From positions 1 through 9,541 of the forward strand of contig PAFB01000143.1 in assembly GCA_002700865.1 (NCBI GenBank): a stretch of DNA of 9,541 nt, given 5' to 3'. This stretch comes from Rhodospirillaceae bacterium (GTDB lineage Bacteria; Pseudomonadota; Alphaproteobacteria; UBA7985). The notes beneath the pieces are model-generated. The model saw only the letters and a program-made list of their open reading frames with translations. It was not told the origin of the DNA and did no database searches. Below are positions 1 to 6,185 of this stretch, in pieces (the first letter of the stretch is position 1; each line of letters opens with the position of its first letter). Made by a program: the position numbers and the translations under genes.

Positions 1-186
1 CGAACAAAAATTTTGCTCAAGCCTGATATCGAATTCAGTCGGATCATGCGTGGATTAACTTGGCAGCGCTAAAGTGACTGTGGTATTGCAGCCACATTTA
101 GAAGCGATGAGTTTCCGTGTGCCGGGGTCTGGAGGAGGCCGCAAACCGGTGCTGAGGATTTAACCGCTAAACATCTTGGGTGATTG
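1..186. other. Leader region upstream of ntrX, no gene recognised
   Basis: The three forward frames are closed by stops at 24-26 (TGA), 56-58 (TAA) and 70-72 (TAA). Their short translations do not resemble the C-terminus of the histidine kinase NtrY, which usually precedes ntrX in Alphaproteobacteria. Any upstream gene on this strand must therefore end by base 72. The region has an imperfect AT-rich inverted repeat at 2-18 (arms GAACAAAA / TTTTGCTC, one mismatch) and a short inverted repeat at 79-96 (TGTGG / CCACA). Neither is followed by a T-tract, so I do not call a terminator. The gap of more than 110 bases before ntrX leaves room for its own promoter. Confidence 0.5.
60..89 (+). promoter_or_regulatory. 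Possible sigma-70-type promoter for ntrX
   Basis: TTGGCA at 60-65 matches five of six bases of the -35 consensus. It is followed after 18 bases by TATTGC at 84-89, which keeps only the first three bases of the -10 consensus. Transcription would start near base 96, giving a leader of about 90 bases. The -10 is poor and this is a weak call from pattern alone. No sigma-54 (-24/-12) element was found. Confidence 0.2.
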
Positions 187-1593
187 ATGTCCGCTGACAT
201 TCTCATTGTTGACGACGAAGCCGATATTCGGATGCTGCTCAGTGGTATTCTGGAAGATGAAGGATACCGTGTCCGTACAGCACATGGCGATGCTGAGGCG
301 CGGCGTCAGGTTGGGTTAGCCCGACCGGATCTGATTTTTCAGGATATCTGGCTGCAGGGCTCAACAGCCGACGGCATTGGCCTTCTGGAGGAATACGCCC
401 AGAATATCGCCAGTACGCCCGTGATCATGATGTCCGGCCACGGTACCATTGAAACCGCTGTGCGCGCGATAAAGCAGGGCGCTTATGATTTCGTGGAAAA
501 GCCGTTCAACACTGATCGGTTGCTGATCCTGATTCAGCGCGCCCTCGAAACATCAGCGCTGAAAGCTGAAAATGCGGTTTTGCGACAGAAAGCCGGTGAG
601 GATACGGACCTGATTGGCGGGAGCCAGGTCATCCAGACGCTGCGCCAGACCGTTGACCGGGTTGCCCCAACCAACAGCCGCCTGATGATCTCTGGCCCGC
701 CGGGCTCGGGGAAAGGTCTGCTCGCGCGGATGATGCACAATCGCTCCCTGCGCGCTGACCAACCCTTCATCGAAGTACCGTGTTTCGAGCTTGATGGTGA
801 AGAAGGCGTGGCCATGCTGTTTGGCGATGCTGGAACCGGACAGCGTCCAGCCATGTCGGGAATGATCCAGCAGGCTGACGGGGGAACGCTGCTGTTGGAT
901 GACGTGGGCGATCTGTCGCCAGATGCTCAGGGGCGCCTCGCCCGGTTTCTTCACCGTGGAACACTCACTCAACTGGGCACAACGCAGGAAGTCAGCGCCG
1001 ATGTCCGCATCATCTCAACCACCAATCGCGACCTGAGAACGCTGATCGGTGAGGGGTTGTTCCGGGAAGATCTGTATTACCGCCTGAACGTGGTGGAAAT
1101 TGACGTGCCGGGGCTGGCAAAGCGGCCAGAGGACATTGCGGAGTTGGCGCGGTCGTTTCTGGATCGGCTGACCGCTGACAACCGCAAGGAACCGCTGGAA
1201 CTGGGCGGCGACGCCTTGGCCGTGCTGCAAGCCTATCCCTGGCCCGGAAACGTGCGGCAATTGCGGAACGTCATGGAATGGATCGTCATTATGGCCCCGC
1301 AAGACAGCGACCGAATCGTGCGCCCGAACATGCTGCCTCCCGATATCACCAGTGAAGGCCCTGCGGTTCTTTCTGGTGGTGGCGTGGCTGATCTGATGTC
1401 ACTGCCTCTGCGTTCCGCGCGGGAAGCGTTTGAACGGCAATATCTCGATGCGCAGGTGCTGCGTTTCGGTGGCAATATCACGCGAACGGCGAAATTCGTC
1501 GGTATGGAGCGCTCGGCGCTGCACCGAAAGTTACGAGCCCTCGCGCAAAACGACGACGACGGCCTCGACGAAGCCGCCACTGAAGCCCTCTGA
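187..1593 (+). CDS. ntrX: NtrX-family sigma-54-type response regulator
   Basis: This is a DNA-binding response regulator of the NtrY-NtrX two-component system, which in Alphaproteobacteria is tied to nitrogen metabolism, respiration/redox and envelope control. The 468 residues hold three domains. The receiver domain (about 1-120) has acidic residues D9/D10, phospho-acceptor D53 within the NtrX-like QDIWLQGS, and K107 in the EKPF motif. The AAA+ domain (about 140-375) has a Walker A (GPPGSGKG, 170-177), a Walker B (LLLDD, D238/D239) and an arginine-finger region (FREDLYYRLN, from 292). The Fis-type helix-turn-helix (about 425-450) has the NtrX-typical ERSALHRKL. The GAFTGA loop that contacts sigma-54 is absent, as known for alphaproteobacterial NtrX, so direct sigma-54 activation is unlikely. 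Walker A ends in Gly where enhancer-binding proteins usually have Glu, and Walker B has DD rather than DE. An in-frame TGA at 181-183 limits the start to TTG 184 or ATG 187; I chose ATG. The ribosome binding site is weak. trkA follows after 29 bases, probably in one transcript. Confidence 0.95.
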   Translation: MSADILIVDDEADIRMLLSGILEDEGYRVRTAHGDAEARRQVGLARPDLIFQDIWLQGSTADGIGLLEEYAQNIASTPVIMMSGHGTIETAVRAIKQGAYDFVEKPFNTDRLLILIQRALETSALKAENAVLRQKAGEDTDLIGGSQVIQTLRQTVDRVAPTNSRLMISGPPGSGKGLLARMMHNRSLRADQPFIEVPCFELDGEEGVAMLFGDAGTGQRPAMSGMIQQADGGTLLLDDVGDLSPDAQGRLARFLHRGTLTQLGTTQEVSADVRIISTTNRDLRTLIGEGLFREDLYYRLNVVEIDVPGLAKRPEDIAELARSFLDRLTADNRKEPLELGGDALAVLQAYPWPGNVRQLRNVMEWIVIMAPQDSDRIVRPNMLPPDITSEGPAVLSGGGVADLMSLPLRSAREAFERQYLDAQVLRFGGNITRTAKFVGMERSALHRKLRALAQNDDDGLDEAATEAL

Positions 1594-1622
1594 GCTTCAG
1601 CAGAGAGGGAGCCGGGTAAGCC

Positions 1623-2999
1623 ATGCGTGTCATTGTTTGCGGAGCCGGTCAGGTCGGCACCAACATCGCCCGTTACCTTTCACGGTTTGATACCGACGTC
1701 ACGGTCATCGACATTGACCCGGCGCTGGTCGCCGCAGCGACGGACACGCTCGATGTGCGCGGTCTGGTGGGCCATGCGGGACATCCGGACGTGCTCAAGC
1801 AGGCTGGGGCGGGTGACGCTGATCTGATCATCGCGGTCACACAGGTTGATGAAATCAACATGGTCGCCTGCCAGGTCGCTCATACGCTTTTTGCCGTGCC
1901 CAAGAAAATCGCACGGGTGCGACAGGCGACGTACCTGCGCCCTGAATGGCGGGAGCTGTTTCAGGCTGACCACATGCCGATCGATCACATCATCGCGCCG
2001 GAAGTGGAGGTGGCAGAGTCGATCCAGCGTCGCCTTGCAGTACCCGGTGCTTTTGAGGTCATCCCGCTGGCCCGTCGGCAGGCGGTTTTTGTCGGTGTTC
2101 GCTGCTTGGACGAAACCCCCATTCTTGGCACGCCGCTCGACCATCTCGCAGACCTTTTCCCGCAGCTTTCAATGCGGATTGTGGCGCTGGCGCGTGGGAC
2201 GGAGATGCTGATCCCCAGCGGCGATACGGAACTTGAGGCCGGCGATGAAGTCTATTTCGTTGCTCAAGAAGCGCAGGTGGAACGGGTACTGGCGCTGTTT
2301 GGCCATGAAGAGCAGGAAGGCCGCCGCATGGTGATCATGGGCGGCGGCAACATTGGGCTCAATCTGGCTACGCTGCTGGAGGCCAAAAACTCAAGCCTGC
2401 GGATCAAGCTGATTGAGGTGGATGCCAACCAAGCTAAGTATGCGGCCCAGCAGCTCAACCGTACCGTTGTCTTGCACGGCGATGCGCTGGAAACAGAGCT
2501 TATGTCGGAGGCCGGTGTCGATAAAACCGAGACGTTGGTTGCTGCCTCTAACGATGACGAACTCAACATTCTGGCCGCTTTGCAGGCGAAGCGAATGGGC
2601 GCGGAGCGCGCGGTGGCCATTGTGAACCGGCAGTCGATTTCCTCCCTCGTGGGGCAACTGGGGATCGATGTTGTGGTGTCTCCTCGCTTGATCACTGTAT
2701 CCTCGATCCTGCGCTATGTCCGACAGGGCCGCATTCGGGCGGTATACTCCGTTGGTGAAGGCTTTGGTGAGATATTCGACGTGGAAGCGGCCCAAGGCAG
2801 TGAGCTTACCGGCAAATCGATCAAAAAAATCGAGAAGGCCGGGCTGCTGATTGTCGGTGCGATAGTACGCGGTGACGACTATATTCTGCCAAAGGCCGAT
2901 GACGTCATTGAGCAAGGCGACCGCGTCGTCCTGCTGGCACATTCTGACTACGTAAAGAAGGCTGAAAAGCTGTTTTCTGTCGCAGTCGGAGTCTTTTGA
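1623..2999 (+). CDS. trkA: Trk system potassium uptake protein TrkA
   Basis: This is the cytoplasmic NAD(H)-binding subunit that gates the TrkH/TrkG potassium channel. At 458 residues it has the full length of the family and the usual duplicated RCK layout. The first Rossmann fold starts at residue 2 with GAGQVG (7-12) and the nucleotide-ribose acidic residue D30, followed by a first TrkA-C domain (about 145-225). The second Rossmann fold starts at GGGNIG (240-245), followed by a second TrkA-C domain that ends in a typical EQGDRVVLL segment. Family-typical stretches such as DEINMVACQVA and PIDHIIAPE are intact. The purine-rich GAGAGGGAG at 1603-1611 is a plausible ribosome binding site about 11 bases before the ATG. 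The gene lies 29 bases after ntrX, which is the usual alphaproteobacterial linkage. No trkH is in the window. No rho-independent terminator is visible after the stop. Confidence 0.97.
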   Translation: MRVIVCGAGQVGTNIARYLSRFDTDVTVIDIDPALVAAATDTLDVRGLVGHAGHPDVLKQAGAGDADLIIAVTQVDEINMVACQVAHTLFAVPKKIARVRQATYLRPEWRELFQADHMPIDHIIAPEVEVAESIQRRLAVPGAFEVIPLARRQAVFVGVRCLDETPILGTPLDHLADLFPQLSMRIVALARGTEMLIPSGDTELEAGDEVYFVAQEAQVERVLALFGHEEQEGRRMVIMGGGNIGLNLATLLEAKNSSLRIKLIEVDANQAKYAAQQLNRTVVLHGDALETELMSEAGVDKTETLVAASNDDELNILAALQAKRMGAERAVAIVNRQSISSLVGQLGIDVVVSPRLITVSSILRYVRQGRIRAVYSVGEGFGEIFDVEAAQGSELTGKSIKKIEKAGLLIVGAIVRGDDYILPKADDVIEQGDRVVLLAHSDYVKKAEKLFSVAVGVF

Positions 3000-3142
3000 C
3001 GGGCGGGGCTTTCAGGCAGGCCTACGGCAGGCGCTGCGGGGATTGCTGTGAGTTGCAAGTGTGATGGCACCGGGTGCCGCCTTGTGCATCCAACCAGCAT
3101 CACGATCCAAAGGATCAAAATCACGCATCGAACCATAGTCAT
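2948..3142 (-). CDS. Possible small lipoprotein, antisense, overlapping the trkA 3' end
   Basis: A 64-codon frame on the minus strand starts at ATG 3142; ATG 3136 is an alternative. It encodes a short basic start, a hydrophobic run (VILILWIVMLVG) and the lipobox LVGC, with the acylated cysteine at residue 19, which together read as a type II signal peptide. The predicted mature part is about 46 residues, rich in Pro and Ala, and ends ENSFSAFFT. The stop (TAG) lies inside trkA, giving a 52-base antisense overlap. Third-position bases in the unshared part lean towards G/C, which fits coding. Against it: the ribosome binding site is weak (TTGGGAAAA just before the ATG), no clear promoter was found, and I recognise no family. 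The size and lipobox resemble small outer-membrane assembly lipoproteins such as LptM, but the conserved LptM residues after the cysteine are missing. It may be an accidental frame. Confidence 0.35.
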   Translation of the reverse strand: MTMVRCVILILWIVMLVGCTRRHPVPSHLQLTAIPAAPAVGLPESPARQKTPTATENSFSAFFT

Positions 3143-3341
3143 TTTTCCCAAAGAAATCTGTTGCAGCGAAGGGCTGTATTGCAAGGGAGAAAAGCAACTA
3201 AAGATGTTTTATATCGGCAGGATGTCGCGATTACTGCGGCAAAGCGCACCAGAATAAGATTGCACAAAAGCTGCACTGGCTCCCCCTACCCGCCACTGCT
3301 AAACAGGAGCAAATTCGCCAGTTAAGAGGTCGGTGAGAGCC
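3000..3341. other. 342-base gap between trkA and the aminotransferase gene
   Basis: This gap carries most of the possible minus-strand lipoprotein frame in its left half (to 3142). The right half (3143-3341) is more AT-rich and probably holds the promoter of the aminotransferase gene, but I found no -35/-10 pair good enough to call. A perfect short palindrome lies at 3066-3078 (GGCACC G GGTGCC). It has no T-tract and falls inside the lipoprotein frame, so it is not a terminator. No tRNA or recognisable structured RNA was seen. Confidence 0.5.
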
Positions 3342-4217
3342 ATGCCCAGAACAGCCTACGTCAACGGTCGATATGTCCCGCATGGCCACGCCCAAGTCGG
3401 CATCGAAGATCGCGGCTATCAGTTTGCCGATGGGGTCTATGACGTGGTGCCTGTTGTCAAAGGGGCCTTCATAGATGAGGACTGGCACTGGGAACGGCTG
3501 GAGCGCGGGTTGGCGGAATTGCGGATTGACCAGCCAGTGAACCGGAAAACGCTGAGCATGATTGCCCATCGCATCGCACAGCGGAATATGATTGAGAACG
3601 GCATTGTTTACGTGCAGGTGACGCGCGGCGAAGCCCCGCGGGACCACAAATTCCCCACCAAACCCGTTCCCCCTGCACTGGTCGTCACCGGACGTCACCT
3701 GACGATGCCAGATGACTTCTCACAAGCGCGGATGATCGATGTGATCACCGGCCCCGATTTGCGCTGGGCCCGCCCTGATATCAAGTCGATCTCGCTGCTG
3801 CCCAACGTTCTGGCCAAGCAAGCGGCGGCCGAGGCTGGGGCTTATGAAAGCTGGCTGGTGAACGCAAACAATGAAATCACCGAAGGGTCGAGTGCAAACG
3901 CCTGGATTGTGCACCGTGATCCCGAATCTGGGCGCGTTATTCTGCGCACTCACCAGTCAGATCAGGCGATTTTAAAGGGCATTGTAAGGACCGCATTGGT
4001 CGCTCTGGCAGAGAAACATCAGTGGGCCATCGAAGAACAACCATTTACGGTCGAAGAGCTAATGTCAGCGGATGAAGCCTTTCAAAGCTCGTCTGGCAAC
4101 ATGATTCGTCCAGTACGCACCGTTGATGGCAGAACAATCGGCTCTGGCGAGCCCGGACCGGTGGTGCAAGAGATCCTCAATGCATTCGCCGACTACGTTT
4201 CTGCCCAAAGCGGTTAA
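3342..4217 (+). CDS. dat: D-amino-acid aminotransferase (D-alanine aminotransferase, PLP fold type IV)
   Basis: This cytoplasmic enzyme interconverts D-alanine and 2-oxoglutarate with pyruvate and D-glutamate, and so serves peptidoglycan precursors or D-amino-acid use. The 291 residues contain the family landmarks: EDRGYQFADGVY (Y33), R100 and H102 in APRDHKFP, the PLP lysine K148 in DIKSISLLPNVLAKQ, E181 in ITEGSS, and a C-terminal IGSGEPGPV. The R-x-H pair matches the alpha-carboxylate-binding Arg/His of Bacillus D-amino-acid aminotransferase, which separates it from branched-chain aminotransferases and aminodeoxychorismate lyase. That correspondence is recalled from the family and not computed here. 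ATG 3342 was preferred over GTG 3333 because it begins the conserved region and has AGAGGT (3325-3330) at 11 bases, whereas GTG 3333 would be only 2 bases away. Its place between trkA and hfq is conserved in Alphaproteobacteria. Exact substrate preference is inferred. Confidence 0.92.
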   Translation: MPRTAYVNGRYVPHGHAQVGIEDRGYQFADGVYDVVPVVKGAFIDEDWHWERLERGLAELRIDQPVNRKTLSMIAHRIAQRNMIENGIVYVQVTRGEAPRDHKFPTKPVPPALVVTGRHLTMPDDFSQARMIDVITGPDLRWARPDIKSISLLPNVLAKQAAAEAGAYESWLVNANNEITEGSSANAWIVHRDPESGRVILRTHQSDQAILKGIVRTALVALAEKHQWAIEEQPFTVEELMSADEAFQSSSGNMIRPVRTVDGRTIGSGEPGPVVQEILNAFADYVSAQSG

Positions 4218-4463
4218 ACACGCTAAAATACGTCATTTCCTTGATTTCTAAGCTGGAATCGGCGCATATTGCCGCGGCTTGAGCAGTTTTGGCCTGCATC
4301 GACCTTATGGTTGGTGCCACCCTGCGGCGGGGTGACGGCAGTATCGTGGCGGACGCCGAACCAGAGCAGCTCGAAGTAAAGAACGAAAAATAGCACTGAA
4401 AAACCCAGCCCAGGCACGATTAAACAAACGGCTTGGACGAGAGGCGGGGAGGTAAAAAAGACC
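4218..4463. other. 246-base gap upstream of hfq, probable hfq leader and promoter
   Basis: No convincing gene lies here. A long minus-strand frame with hydrophobic residues crosses almost the whole gap, but its start falls inside the hfq start region without a ribosome binding site. A 28-codon plus-strand frame (4307-4393) also lacks one. Short inverted repeats are visible at about 4259-4274 (CGGC / GCCG) and 4318-4334 (CACCC / GGGTG), with no T-tract after them. A very weak promoter-like pair is TTGATT (4241-4246), an 18-base spacer and CATATT (4265-4270). The length of the gap would suit a regulated hfq leader, but the sequence does not prove one. Confidence 0.4.
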
Positions 4464-4706
4464 ATGGCCGACAGCAAGAATGTTCAGGACGTATTCCTGA
4501 ATCACATCAGAAAAAATAAGATTTCCGTGACAATTTTCCTGGTTAACGGCGTGAAGCTGACCGGGATTGTTACATGGTTCGATAACTTCTCAGTCCTGCT
4601 GCGCCGTGATGCGCATGTGCAGTTGGTCTACAAGCACGCAATCTCAACCATCATGCCTGCACAGCCAGTCAATCTGATGGAAGATATCGTGCCACCAGCA
4701 GACTGA
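4464..4706 (+). CDS. hfq: RNA chaperone Hfq
   Basis: Hfq is the hexameric Sm-like chaperone that pairs small RNAs with mRNAs and affects their stability and translation. The 80-residue protein has the normal alphaproteobacterial size, with a short tail ending EDIVPPAD. Visible hallmarks are the N-terminal helix with Q8 and D9 (NVQDVFLNHIRKNK), the Sm1 motif (VNGVKLTGIVTWFDNFSVLL, with F42) and the Sm2 motif YKHAISTIMP (Y56, K57, H58), which lines the proximal uridine-binding pore. The rim has basic R47/R48. The start is set by a strong ribosome binding site, GGGGAGGT at 4446-4453, 10 bases before the ATG. hflX follows 48 bases later on the same strand, the classic hfq-hflX pairing. Autoregulation is known for hfq in other bacteria, but I see no direct evidence of it here. 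Confidence 0.99.
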   Translation: MADSKNVQDVFLNHIRKNKISVTIFLVNGVKLTGIVTWFDNFSVLLRRDAHVQLVYKHAISTIMPAQPVNLMEDIVPPAD

Positions 4707-4707
4707 T

Positions 4708-4731
4708 GCGGGTTTGCAATTGAAACTCCGC
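4708..4731 (+). other. Intercistronic hairpin between hfq and hflX
   Basis: GCGGGTTT (4708-4715) can pair with AAACTCCGC (4723-4731) around a 7-base loop, giving about eight pairs including one G-U, with a single bulged C. It begins two bases after the hfq stop and fills half of the 48-base gap. No T-tract follows, so it is not a standard terminator. It could protect the hfq mRNA 3' end, mark a processing site, or reduce read-through into hflX. Pairing was judged by eye and no energy was calculated. Confidence 0.35.
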
Positions 4732-4754
4732 CCTGAAGTCACCAAGTCGCTCTG

Positions 4755-6185
4755 ATGCACCCTTCAGAGCGTTATACCGAATCAGCGTTTGTCATTAATG
4801 TCATGTTGCCGCGTGAGCGCGGCAATGCCGCTGCGCGTGCAATTGGACGTACGGCAGACGACAAACTCAGCGAAGCCATTTCCCTGACCAAAGCCATCGG
4901 GCTGGAGGTCACGGCAGCAACGACCATCAACCTCTCGACCATTCGACCCTCAACACTGATTGGAACGGGTACACTCAAGGAGTGGCACGACCGGGCGCAC
5001 GCTGAGCACCCAAGCGTCATCATCTTCAACGCCGTTTTGACACCGGTTCAACATCGCAATCTGGAACGCGAGCTCGAAGCCAAGGTTCTGGACCGTACGG
5101 CTTTGATCCTCGAAATCTTTGGTGAGCGCGCACAGACCCGAGAAGGCCGCCTGCAAGTGGAACTGGCCGCCCTGACATTCCAGCGCTCGCGCCTGGTGCG
5201 ATCCTGGACCCACCTGGAGCGCCAGCGTGGCGGTGCGGGCTTTATGGGTGGACCGGGTGAATCGCAGTTGGAGCTGGATCGACGGATGCTGCTGGAGCGG
5301 ATCGACAAGCTCAAGCGCGACCTGCAAGACGTGCGTCGCACACGCGGACTGCACAGGGCGGCCCGGGAACGTCAGGGCGCGCACGTTGTTGCGCTCGTCG
5401 GCTATACCAACGCTGGGAAATCGACGCTGTTCAACACCCTGACCGGGGCCGATATTCTGGCCAAGGATATGCTGTTCGCCACCCTCGACCCGACTTTGCG
5501 GCGGCTGCGGCTGAAGAGCGGTCGAGAACTGGTTCTTGCGGATACCGTGGGCTTCATTTCGGATTTGCCTCACGAGTTGGTTGACGCCTTTCGGGCTACG
5601 TTGGAGGAAGTGATCGAAGCTGACCTGATCCTGCACGTTCGCGACGCGTCAAATCCAGAGTGGGACGCGCAGAAACGGGATGTGCTGGATGTTCTCCGTT
5701 CGCTGGGCCGCATGGAGCTTCCGGAAGAGCCGGACCGACTGCCACCGCCCATCCAAGACCCCCCAGTTGACCCCGACCTCGAAAACCCCGAAGCGCGTAC
5801 GCCACCAGCGGATACCCTTGTGGACGTCGTGCCGGTTATTGAGGTCTGGAACAAGATTGACCACGCCGAGGCCAGCCAAAACATGGCCGATGCCGAGCAC
5901 GATCCGAACTTTGACGCTCTGTTCGCGGTCGTCAAAACCTCTGCCGTGACAGGTGAGGGCCTGGAAGAGTTGCTGGCAACGATTGACGAAGCCCTGTCAG
6001 ATGGTGAGCAGGACCTGGAACTGCTGATCCCCTACGCCGCCGGTGCCGCGATGGCGTGGCTGCACGAATTTAGTCACGTGCTGTCGCATACCAACATCGA
6101 AGAAGGGACGCGCACCACAGTCCGGATATCAGACGACGACTGGGGCAAACTCCAAAAGCGCTTTCCGAGCATCTCCACGCTTTAA
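4755..6185 (+). CDS. hflX: GTPase HflX, ribosome-associated
   Basis: HflX is an Obg-HflX superfamily GTPase that binds ribosomes and is implicated in ribosome splitting or rescue under stress. The 476 residues comprise the HflX N-terminal nucleotide-binding domain with the glycine-rich linker GGAGFMGGPGESQLELDRR, a helical segment, and the G domain. The G domain carries G1 GYTNAGKST (216-224), G3 DTVGF (263-267), G4 NKID (366-369) and G5 TSA (395-397). Between G3 and G4, residues about 321-356 form a proline- and acid-rich insert (LPPPIQDPP, PVDPDLENPEARTPP) not present in the E. coli form. ATG 4755 is the first good start after an in-frame TGA at 4734-4736, but it has no ribosome binding site. 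ATG 4803 is a less likely alternative. hfq lies 48 bases upstream, so coupled translation is possible. The TAA stop overlaps the alkC stop on the other strand. Confidence 0.97.
   Translation: MHPSERYTESAFVINVMLPRERGNAAARAIGRTADDKLSEAISLTKAIGLEVTAATTINLSTIRPSTLIGTGTLKEWHDRAHAEHPSVIIFNAVLTPVQHRNLERELEAKVLDRTALILEIFGERAQTREGRLQVELAALTFQRSRLVRSWTHLERQRGGAGFMGGPGESQLELDRRMLLERIDKLKRDLQDVRRTRGLHRAARERQGAHVVALVGYTNAGKSTLFNTLTGADILAKDMLFATLDPTLRRLRLKSGRELVLADTVGFISDLPHELVDAFRATLEEVIEADLILHVRDASNPEWDAQKRDVLDVLRSLGRMELPEEPDRLPPPIQDPPVDPDLENPEARTPPADTLVDVVPVIEVWNKIDHAEASQNMADAEHDPNFDALFAVVKTSAVTGEGLEELLATIDEALSDGEQDLELLIPYAAGAAMAWLHEFSHVLSHTNIEEGTRTTVRISDDDWGKLQKRFPSISTL

Noticed and set aside
19..36. 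Resemblance to a cloning-vector polylinker (AAGCCTGATATCGAATTC, one mismatch to a HindIII-EcoRV-EcoRI stretch).
   Set aside because: The mismatch destroys the HindIII site and the flanking bases do not match the vector on either side, so chance is more likely than contamination.
3066..3078. Perfect 13-base palindrome GGCACC G GGTGCC as a possible trkA terminator.
   Set aside because: The loop is a single base, no T-tract follows on either strand, and it lies within the possible lipoprotein frame.
4307..4393. Plus-strand 28-codon frame (starts MVGATLRRGDGS) upstream of hfq, a possible leader peptide.
   Set aside because: It has no ribosome binding site, and its charged composition is what the antisense of a hydrophobic frame would give. 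There is no sign of coupling to hfq, which has its own strong site.
4223..4465. Minus-strand frame spanning the dat-hfq gap, with a hydrophobic stretch like one or two membrane segments.
   Set aside because: Its ATG lies in the CCATGG of the hfq start and has no ribosome binding site; the upstream TTG start is no better. A second minus-strand frame is open over much of the same stretch, and the C-terminal half looks random. I recognise no homologue.
4950..5636. Long minus-strand frame of 228 codons inside hflX.
   Set aside because: It is the antisense of a strongly conserved GTPase gene; its translation shows no domain and it has no start signals. Other long antisense frames in ntrX, trkA and trpG were dismissed for the same reason.
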